Positions 1 to 4,514 of a stretch of 6,985 bases of DNA are shown piece by piece. A model generated the notes under the pieces. It did no database searches. It was not told the DNA's origin and saw only the letters and a program-made list of their open reading frames with translations. How positions within the stretch are numbered: position 1 is the first letter of the stretch; every line of letters starts with the position of its first letter. Source of the stretch: an uncultured Gemmatimonadota bacterium (lineage in GTDB: Bacteria > Gemmatimonadota > Gemmatimonadetes > Gemmatimonadales > GWC2-71-9); NCBI GenBank assembly GCA_946479825.1, contig CAMLHU010000113.1:1-6985 (forward strand). The letters are read 5' to 3'. The translations under genes and the position numbers were made by a program.

Positions 1-253
1 CGCCGCATTCGCCGCGGCGCTCGCCGCCCCGGCGCCGGACCTGATGGACGGCCGGTCGCTGTTCGACGTCTTCCCCCCGGCCGCGGCGATGGCGGCGGCC
101 GATCATGCGCGCCGCGTCTTCCAGACCGAGCAGAACGAGGAGACGCGGGAGGAATGGTCCGGGCGCGTATGGACCGTCGTGCGGAGCCCGGTCCGGGGAG
201 CCGACGGCAGCGTGGTCGCGCTCATCGCGCGGGCCCGCCCGGCGGCGGACTAG
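1..253 (+). CDS. PAS-domain protein, C-terminal fragment (5' truncated)
   Basis: The reading frame is open from base 2 to a TAG at 251-253 and encodes 83 residues of a protein that begins outside the window. The segment GRSLFDVFP, followed by an Ala-rich helix, a FQTEQ...REEW stretch and the strand pair VWTVVRSPVRGADGSVVALIA, has the layout of the second half of a PAS sensor fold. In PAS proteins the closing strands, with R-D/G-A-D-G in the hairpin, look just like this. PAS domains bind small ligands or cofactors and usually feed kinases, cyclases or regulators. Here the protein ends right after the PAS fold, so any effector domain must lie upstream and cannot be seen. The ATG at 44 is internal to the fold and is unlikely to be the true start. 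No similar PAS sequence follows downstream, and the next gene is convergent. Confidence 0.6.
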   Translation, partial: AAFAAALAAPAPDLMDGRSLFDVFPPAAAMAAADHARRVFQTEQNEETREEWSGRVWTVVRSPVRGADGSVVALIARARPAAD

Positions 254-271
254 CGGGACCCGGAGCGCGAC

Positions 272-301
272 GCGGGGGCGGCGCCTCGGCGCCGCCCCCG
301 C
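272..301. terminator. GC-rich hairpin between convergent genes, possible bidirectional terminator
   Basis: Bases 272-285 (GCGGGGGCGGCGCC) and 288-301 are perfect reverse complements, leaving only TC between them. In RNA this would fold as a stem of about 13 bp closed by a CUCG-type tetraloop. It sits between the stop of the PAS gene (253) and the stop of the convergent transporter gene (326), where a shared terminator is expected. Neither strand has a T-run after the stem, so it is not a textbook intrinsic terminator. It may stop transcription without a U-tract, as in some high-GC bacteria, or simply protect 3' ends. Confidence 0.5.
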
Positions 302-325
302 ATCCGTTCCCGGCCGCCGCGACGC

Positions 326-1843
326 TCAGGCCCGGGCGAGCATCCGCCGGATCGGCGCCACCAGCAGGAACATCACGATCGCGGGCACGAAGCAGAACAG
401 CGCCACGGCGCCGAAGAGCTGCGGCACCGTGAGCGACCCGTACAGCTTCGTCACGTTCCCGGCGATGAGGTTCCCCGCCGACGCGGCCAGGAACCAGACG
501 CCCATGATCATCCCCTTCACCCGGTCCGGCGCGAGCTTCGTCATCGAACTCAGCCCCACCGGACTCAGGCACAGCTCGCCCACCGTGTGCAGCAGGTAGG
601 TCGCCACCAGCCACATCGGGCTCACCAGCTGCCCGCCCGCCGCCGCCTGGGCCGCGAAGACCAGCACCAGGAACCCGAGGCCCGTGAACAACAGGCCGAA
701 CCCGAACTTGGTCGGGCTCGACGGGTCGCGCGGCCCCAGCTTGATCCAGATCCACGCAAAGACCGGCGCCAGCAGGATGATGAAGATCGAGTTGACCGAC
801 TGCAGCCAGCTCGACGGGAACGTCCAGCCGAGGATGCTGTGGCGGGTGCTGTCGCGCGCGAAGATGTTGAGCGTCGACGGGGCCTGCTCGAACGCCGACC
901 AGAAGATCGAGGCCGCCACGAAGAGCACCAGGACCACGATGAGGCGCTTCCGCTCATCCCGGGTCCACTGCCCCATCGTGAACAGCCAGATGAAGAACGC
1001 CACGACCACGATGCCGAACAGGTACGGGAACGCCTCGGCCACCCCCTCCGCCGTCCAGGTGACCCGGGTGGTCAGCACCACCAGCGCGCCGATGAGGACC
1101 AGGCCGAGGATCCCGGCGATCCGCGCGGTCCGCCACGCCGCCTTCCCTTCGGCGGAATCCGGCGCCACGCTCGGCTTGGCGCCCGCGTCGCCCAGGTGCC
1201 GCCAGCCGAGCCGGAACTGGATGGTGCCGAAGAGCATCCCCGCCGCCCCGACGCCGAAGCCCCAATGCCAGGCGTTGAGCGGGTTGAGGCCCCACGAGGT
1301 AAGGAGCGTCCGGAACGCCGGCGCCTGCGCCAGGCCGCCCACGATGAGCGGGGCGATCGTGGCGCCCAGGTTGATGCCCATGTAGAAGATCGAGAATCCC
1401 GCGTCGCGCCGGACGTCGGCCGTCGGGTACAGCTCGCCGACGATCACGCTCACGTTCGGCTTGAGCAGGCCTGTCCCGATGATGATGAGCCCGAGGCCCG
1501 GGAAGAAGAACGCCGAGCCCGGGATCGCCAGCGTCAGCTGGCCCAGCATGATGAAGATGCCGCCCAGCAGCACCGCCCGGCGCAGGCCGATCAGCTTGTC
1601 GGCCACCCAGCCGCCGGGGAGCGACAGCATGTACACCAGCGAGGCGTACGTCCCGTAGATCGCCCCCGCCTTGCCGATGCCCCAGCCGAGACCGCCGTCG
1701 GTCACTGCGGCGGTCATGAAGAGGATGACCACGGCGCGCAGGCCGTAGAAGGAGAACCGTTCCCACATCTCGGTGAAGAACAGCGTCGAGAGCCCGCGCG
1801 GATGGCCGAAAAAGGCCGTATCGGTACTCTGTGGGGCAGCCAA
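326..1843 (-). CDS. Proton-dependent oligopeptide transporter, POT/PTR2 family (MFS)
   Basis: This 505-residue inner-membrane protein matches the usual length of bacterial POT carriers, which import di- and tripeptides with protons. The family motifs are present. The ExxER proton-coupling motif is E25-M-W-E28-R29-F, on the first helix. The first PTR2 signature lies around residues 77-101 (GGWVADKLIGLRRAVLLGG). The LLKPN lysine is K128. The second signature, FSIFYMGINLG, is at 150-160, and FW..FEQ, with the helix-10 glutamate E319, is at 314-320. SPVGLSSMTKLAP at 427-439 is also typical. Hydrophobic segments span the whole length, with a soluble loop near 215-238. The start is TTG at 1843, preceded by GGAG with a 6-base gap, and gives the expected short N-terminus. 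The gene lies 93 bp downstream of the coiled-coil gene on the same strand and may be co-transcribed with it. Peptide transport is well supported by family; exact substrates are unknown. Confidence 0.95.
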   Translation of the reverse strand: MAAPQSTDTAFFGHPRGLSTLFFTEMWERFSFYGLRAVVILFMTAAVTDGGLGWGIGKAGAIYGTYASLVYMLSLPGGWVADKLIGLRRAVLLGGIFIMLGQLTLAIPGSAFFFPGLGLIIIGTGLLKPNVSVIVGELYPTADVRRDAGFSIFYMGINLGATIAPLIVGGLAQAPAFRTLLTSWGLNPLNAWHWGFGVGAAGMLFGTIQFRLGWRHLGDAGAKPSVAPDSAEGKAAWRTARIAGILGLVLIGALVVLTTRVTWTAEGVAEAFPYLFGIVVVAFFIWLFTMGQWTRDERKRLIVVLVLFVAASIFWSAFEQAPSTLNIFARDSTRHSILGWTFPSSWLQSVNSIFIILLAPVFAWIWIKLGPRDPSSPTKFGFGLLFTGLGFLVLVFAAQAAAGGQLVSPMWLVATYLLHTVGELCLSPVGLSSMTKLAPDRVKGMIMGVWFLAASAGNLIAGNVTKLYGSLTVPQLFGAVALFCFVPAIVMFLLVAPIRRMLARA

Positions 1844-1849
1844 GGTGCG

Positions 1850-1853
1850 CTCC
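1850..1853 (-). promoter_or_regulatory. Ribosome binding site supporting a TTG start of the POT gene
   Basis: On the minus strand the sequence reads CTGGAGCGCACC-TTG. GGAG lies 6 bases before the TTG at 1843-1841, which is good Shine-Dalgarno spacing. This supports the rare TTG start: the encoded N-terminus, about 20 residues before the first membrane helix, is what POT proteins normally carry. Confidence 0.6.
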
Positions 1854-1863
1854 AGGGATGGGA

Positions 1864-1901
1864 TCGAACGGATGGTGCAGGAAACGGTGGGCGTCGAACG
1901 G
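1864..1901 (-). repeat. Pair of 8-bp direct repeats (CCGTTCGA) upstream of the POT gene
   Basis: CCGTTCGA on the minus strand occurs at 1871-1864 and again at 1901-1894, exactly 30 bp apart. Each copy is followed by a similar C-rich stretch (TCCCATCC and CGCCCACC). Both copies lie in the 93-bp gap between the coiled-coil gene and the transporter, 21-58 bp before the transporter start. The position would suit an operator or activator site, or the pair could be chance in GC-rich DNA. No transcription factor is recognised for this motif. Confidence 0.3.
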
Positions 1902-1903
1902 CG

Positions 1904-1937
1904 GGTCGGGGCGCGTGGGAACCGCGGCCGGCCGACC
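1904..1937 (-). terminator. Imperfect hairpin just after the coiled-coil gene
   Basis: GGTCGG (1904-1909) pairs with CCGACC (1932-1937), and inner GGCGCG (1910-1915) can pair with CGCG-g-CC (1923-1929) around a 7-base loop. On the minus strand this stem begins at the stop codon of the coiled-coil gene. It has bulges and no U-tract. It may be a weak terminator or a processing stem that lowers transporter expression relative to the first gene. It could equally be incidental folding of GC-rich sequence. Confidence 0.25.
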
Positions 1938-2509
1938 TACTTGCCCATCTTCTTCTTCAGGTGTGCCAGCTGTGCCTCGGCGGCCGCTTCGAGCGCCGCG
2001 CGATCGGCCGTGGTCTTGAGCAGCTCGCCGTCGAGGTCGGTGTCGGGGTGCGCGCCGCCGGCCGCCTGCAGGTCGCGCCAGGCCCCTTCGACGCTGGGCG
2101 CGAGGCCGTCCGGGCCGAGTCCCTGCCGGGCCTGTCGCCAGCGCGAGGCCAGGTCGGCGGCCTCGCGTTCGGCCAGCGCCACTTCATCGGCCTGGACCGC
2201 GAGCTTCCGTTCGAGCACTGCGACCCGCTCCCGATGCCGCTCCGCGAACTCCGCGGCGACCCGGACGGTCTCCGGGTCGGGGATCGCCGCGGCGAGCGCC
2301 CCCCGCCGCTCGGCGTCCTCCAGCTGTCGTCGCTGCGCGGCGAGCTCGCGCTCGGTCGTCTCGCGGGCGCGCTGCAGGTCGCCGAGCCCGACCCGCGCGT
2401 CCACGAGCGCCTGCTCCAGGGCGGCCGCCGTCTCACGCGGCGAGGGGGGTACCGTCCCCCGGGCGATGAGCTGGTCCAGCTGGTCGCGGATGCGGTCGAA
2501 CAGGCCCAC
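1937..2509 (-). CDS. Coiled-coil protein resembling PspA/IM30
   Basis: This gene encodes 190 residues, nearly all predicted helix with strongly alternating charge. Residues 1-18 (VGLFDRIRDQLDQLIARG) form a short amphipathic helix like the membrane-contacting N-terminus of PspA/Vipp1 proteins, which often begin M-G-I/L-F-x-R. Long coiled-coil segments follow at about 24-73 and 78-128, broken by a short P-D-P turn at 77-79. A Gly/Pro linker at 130-140 leads to a last helix ending in a basic tail (LKKKMGK). PspA-like proteins line the inner membrane under envelope stress, but this one is shorter than the usual 220-230 residues and similarity is by shape rather than by a diagnostic motif. GTG at 2509 is chosen because it gives the MGLFD-type N-terminus; the open frame continues far upstream without supporting composition. 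Its Shine-Dalgarno (GGGCGG) is weak. It is probably the first gene of a unit with the POT transporter. Confidence 0.6.
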   Translation of the reverse strand: MGLFDRIRDQLDQLIARGTVPPSPRETAAALEQALVDARVGLGDLQRARETTERELAAQRRQLEDAERRGALAAAIPDPETVRVAAEFAERHRERVAVLERKLAVQADEVALAEREAADLASRWRQARQGLGPDGLAPSVEGAWRDLQAAGGAHPDTDLDGELLKTTADRAALEAAAEAQLAHLKKKMGK

Positions 2510-2550
2510 GGAGCCGCCCGGGCGAACGAGGTCAGGTCGGAGAGGGTTCA

Positions 2551-2580
2551 AATGTCGTTCCGGCCGCGCCCACCCGTCAA
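2551..2580 (-). promoter_or_regulatory. Candidate sigma70-type promoter for the coiled-coil/POT unit
   Basis: On the minus strand TTGACG (2580-2575) matches five of six bases of the -35 consensus. After an 18-base spacer comes GACATT (2556-2551), a weak -10 element matching three of six. Transcription would begin near 2544, leaving a leader of about 35 bases before the GTG at 2509. The region is less GC-rich than its surroundings and is the only plausible promoter space for this unit. The -10 is poor, so the call is tentative. Confidence 0.4.
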
Positions 2581-2602
2581 GCCGAGCGCCCGCGTCGGCG
2601 GT

Positions 2603-2608
2603 TATGTT
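2603..2608 (+). promoter_or_regulatory. Possible -10 element for the lipoprotein/C26 unit
   Basis: TATGTT at 2603-2608, in a short AT-rich patch of otherwise GC-rich DNA, lies 27 bases before the start codon of the lipoprotein gene. No recognisable -35 element sits 16-18 bases upstream (the bases there read AGCCGA-like). If real, it would need an activator or a different sigma factor. It is offered only because this divergent gap must hold a plus-strand promoter. Confidence 0.25.
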
Positions 2609-2624
2609 TGAGCGGTCCCACCCC

Positions 2625-2631
2625 GGGGAGG
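2625..2631 (+). promoter_or_regulatory. Strong ribosome binding site of the lipoprotein gene
   Basis: GGGGAGG at 2625-2631 lies 4 bases before the ATG at 2636. It is the best plus-strand Shine-Dalgarno in this stretch and fixes the start of the lipoprotein gene. Confidence 0.65.
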
Positions 2632-2635
2632 CCGT

Positions 2636-3112
2636 ATGCGTCGTGTCCTCGTGTTCCTGCTCCTGACGACCGCGTGCGGGCGCCCGCAGGGGGGCAGCGC
2701 GGCGTGCGGTATCGCGGCGCTCGCCGGCCCGATGGCGGTCCTCGGCGAGTTCTCGACCCCGGGCCAGACGATGGCGCTCCCGCCCGACTCGCTCCCCGGC
2801 CATATGGTCGCCCGGCTTGTGGCCGGCCCCGCCCTTCCCGCCCTGGTCGGGCGCGACCAGGATCGGTGGATGGTCGGCGTCGAAGGTCAGCGTCCGGCGA
2901 AGTTCTCGCCCTCGTTCGGCGTGGTCGTGGCCGACCAGCGCGGACGCCCCCTCGGGATCCTGGTCTACGAGGCCGCGATGGTCCGCGGCGCGCCGATCCT
3001 CGGCCACGTCGCGATCGCGGACACGACCGTGCCGCTCATCGGCATCCGGATGGATCCGGCCCACGTCCAGGATCCCCGCTGCCCCCTGTTCCCCGACTCG
3101 GTGCTCCATTGA
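2636..3112 (+). CDS. Small predicted lipoprotein or secreted protein of unknown function
   Basis: The 158-residue product starts with a classic export signal: M-R-R, a hydrophobic core VLVFLLLTTA and then Cys14. The L-T-T-A-C context is a weak lipobox (Thr at -3), so either lipidation at Cys14 or ordinary secretion is possible. The mature part is a compact alpha/beta-looking domain with several short strands (GVVVADQRGRPLGILVYEAA, HVAIADTTVPLIGIRM). It has two more cysteines, Cys24 and one near the C-terminus (DPRCPLF), which could form a disulfide outside the cytoplasm. I recognise no family. The start is supported by the GGGGAGG ribosome site. Its stop overlaps the TTG of the C26 hydrolase gene, so the two are almost certainly co-transcribed and translationally coupled. 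A shared role cannot be read from the sequence. Confidence 0.75.
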   Translation: MRRVLVFLLLTTACGRPQGGSAACGIAALAGPMAVLGEFSTPGQTMALPPDSLPGHMVARLVAGPALPALVGRDQDRWMVGVEGQRPAKFSPSFGVVVADQRGRPLGILVYEAAMVRGAPILGHVAIADTTVPLIGIRMDPAHVQDPRCPLFPDSVLH

Positions 3113-3864
3113 CCCGGCCCGCCATCGGCATCACGGCACGGCTCCGCGCCGCCGCCGGCGCCATCCGGATCGACCTCGACCAGGCGTACGCCCGGGCGGT
3201 GTCAGATGCCGGCGGCCTGCCCCTCGTGCTCCCGCCCATCGGCGATCCCGACCGGATCGACGACCTCGTCGCGACCCTCGACGGACTCGTCCTCTCGGGC
3301 GGCTCCGACGTGGACCCCGCCCGATACGGTGCCGCGCCCCATCCCCGACTCGGTGAGGTCGCTCCCGAGCGCGACGCCTTCGAGCTGCCGCTCGCGTCCG
3401 CCGCCTGCCGTCGCCGGCTCCCGACGCTCGCGATCTGCCGGGGCTGCCAGGTGGTCAACGTGGCGCTGGGCGGAACGCTCTGGCAGGACCTCCCATCCGA
3501 ACGCCCGGGCTCCGTGGCCCATGACATCGACGGCCCCCGCACGGTGCGCAGTCATCCGGTGGCGCTCGCTCCCGACAGCACGGTGGCCCGCGCGGTCGCC
3601 GCCACCCGGCTCGAGGTGAACTCCCTGCACCATCAGGCCGTGCGCGACCTCGCGCCGGACCTGCGGGTCACCGGCACGGCGCCGGACGGAACGATCGAGG
3701 CGTTCGAGGGGACGGACGGCTGGCTGGTCGGCGTCCAGTGGCACCCGGAGGCGTTCTGGGCGGAGGATGGGGCGCCGGACCTCGGACTCTTTCGCGCGCT
3801 GGTCCGCGCCGCGTCCGGTCGGGTCAGGCCGCGGGGAAGAGCACCCGCGCACTCAGGTCGTTGA
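3109..3864 (+). CDS. Gamma-glutamyl-gamma-aminobutyrate hydrolase family protein (peptidase C26, class I GATase-like)
   Basis: The 251-residue protein has the PuuD/peptidase C26 layout. It opens with RPAIGITARL and has an early strand LVLSGGSDVDP that closely matches the family's SGG-D-x-x-P. The nucleophile elbow is LAICRGCQVVNVALGG with Cys110, then NSLHHQAV, and finally GVQWHPE with His212 and Glu214 completing the Cys-His-Glu triad. Such enzymes hydrolyse gamma-glutamyl amide bonds, for example gamma-glutamyl-GABA in putrescine breakdown. The exact substrate is not shown because no other putrescine-pathway gene is present. The start is TTG at 3109, overlapping the lipoprotein stop as TTGA. 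No clear Shine-Dalgarno precedes it, so re-initiation after the upstream gene is likely. The open frame upstream of TTG lacks family similarity. The last 15 or so residues (GRVRPRGRAPAHSGR) extend past the fold and overlap the convergent gene. Confidence 0.9.
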   Translation: MTRPAIGITARLRAAAGAIRIDLDQAYARAVSDAGGLPLVLPPIGDPDRIDDLVATLDGLVLSGGSDVDPARYGAAPHPRLGEVAPERDAFELPLASAACRRRLPTLAICRGCQVVNVALGGTLWQDLPSERPGSVAHDIDGPRTVRSHPVALAPDSTVARAVAATRLEVNSLHHQAVRDLAPDLRVTGTAPDGTIEAFEGTDGWLVGVQWHPEAFWAEDGAPDLGLFRALVRAASGRVRPRGRAPAHSGR

Positions 3865-4495
3865 GCGCGCCCCGCACCACGGTGAAATGATCCGCCGCCG
3901 AATGCAGGATCCGCTCGAGGCCGTACCGGTCGGCCAGCTGGTGCTCCGAGGCCAGCGCATAGCCGCGCCGGCCCAGGGCGTCGTAGTAGGAGAGCGTGGG
4001 CCCGCCGGCCCGGGTCTGGCGCGCGGCCACATACGCCGGGAAGAGGCCCGCCACCCAGAGGGCGTAGTCGCCGAGGTGCAGCATCACCCGGAAGCGCCGC
4101 TCGCCGTGGCTCGCCTCGAGGTCCGCGACGATGTCGACGAGATACCGATGCACGTGGTCGTCGTGCCAGTCCACCCGCCAGGCCCGGTCGCGCTGGCCGA
4201 ACGCGATGACCATCGCCGCGAGGTAATCGGTGACGTCGCGGTCGTCCACGCCCGCCCGCAGCAGGGCGTGACGGATCATCACATAGTGAAAGAGCGGTTC
4301 CGACGGGACCAGGATGGTCCGCACGGCGAGCAGGCGCTCCGGCAGCTCCTGGGCGTCGAGCAGCGCGTCAGGCCCCTCCGCCGCCAGCCGGCGCTCGAGC
4401 TGCGCCCGGCGCCGGGCCGAACCCCGGCTCAACAGGAGGAGGACCAGCTGCAGGTCGCTGGCCGACAGGCGTGCACGGACGTTCACCTGGATCAT
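3824..4495 (-). CDS. Conserved-looking helical protein of unknown function, 223 residues
   Basis: I cannot assign a named domain. The product is soluble and mostly helical, without signal peptide, membrane segment or cysteine. It has a basic Arg-rich stretch near 24-37 (SRGSARRRAQLERR). The middle and C-terminal parts are rich in His, Tyr and Asp: DWHDDHVHRYLVDIVADLE (109-127), HLGDYALWVAGLFP (140-153), SYYDALGRRGYALASEH (169-185) and ILHSAADHF (196-204). The pattern of a GD-hydrophobic-GLFP helix followed by a YY-x-x-x-G-x-x-x-Y helix resembles uncharacterised bacterial proteins I recall, but I cannot name the family. The ATG at 4495 is fixed by an excellent GGAGGT site seven bases upstream. 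It is divergent from the hybrid kinase with a 14-bp gap, hinting at shared control, and its 3' end overlaps the C26 hydrolase gene by 41 bp. GC-strong third positions support real coding. Confidence 0.75.
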   Translation of the reverse strand: MIQVNVRARLSASDLQLVLLLLSRGSARRRAQLERRLAAEGPDALLDAQELPERLLAVRTILVPSEPLFHYVMIRHALLRAGVDDRDVTDYLAAMVIAFGQRDRAWRVDWHDDHVHRYLVDIVADLEASHGERRFRVMLHLGDYALWVAGLFPAYVAARQTRAGGPTLSYYDALGRRGYALASEHQLADRYGLERILHSAADHFTVVRGALNDLSARVLFPAA

Positions 4496-4514
4496 CGTCT
4501 GGACCTCCGATGAT
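4491..4514. repeat. Inverted repeat spanning the two divergent start codons
   Basis: ATCATCG (4491-4497) and CGATGAT (4508-4514) are perfect reverse complements around a 10-base centre. The left arm contains the start codon (minus strand) of the 223-residue protein gene. The right arm contains the first ATG of the hybrid kinase gene. Both starts are equally distant from the centre. It could be an operator, or an RNA stem hiding start codons in transcripts that begin upstream. Part of the symmetry follows simply from two ATG-AT starts, so chance is possible. Confidence 0.4.
4503..4508 (-). promoter_or_regulatory. Strong ribosome binding site of the 223-residue protein gene
   Basis: The minus strand reads GGAGGT (4508-4503), then seven bases, then ATG (4495-4493). 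It is the strongest Shine-Dalgarno match in the window and fixes this start. It falls mostly in the loop between the two inverted-repeat arms, so any stem formed there would hide the start codon more than the ribosome site. Confidence 0.7.

Noticed and set aside
2444..2460. G-run and C-run hairpin (GGGGGG...CCCCC)
   Set aside because: It lies inside the coiled-coil coding region near codons 17-22 and is explained by Gly, Thr, Val and Pro codons; there is no reason to treat it as a separate element.
587..2611. Very long plus-strand open frame (674 codons) across the transporter and coiled-coil genes
   Set aside because: It is antisense to two convincing genes. Its translation is low-complexity, full of Arg, Pro, Glu, Asp, Gln and His, as expected from the complement of GC-rich coding DNA.
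2608..3108. Upstream extension of the C26 hydrolase frame
   Set aside because: It overlaps the lipoprotein gene in another frame and reads as Arg/Pro/Gly-rich sequence without family similarity. The TTG at 3109 begins right at the conserved first strand.
2510..3109. Upstream in-frame extension of the coiled-coil gene to 390 residues
   Set aside because: The extension runs antisense through the lipoprotein gene, lacks coiled-coil character and has no ribosome site. The GTG at 2509 gives a natural GLFDRI N-terminus.
4471..4509. Earlier GTG start for the hybrid kinase
   Set aside because: It would add 13 residues of low-quality sequence (HGRSPGSSSGPP) and overlap the divergent gene by 25 bp. 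It has no better ribosome site, so ATG 4510 or 4513 is preferred, though not proven.
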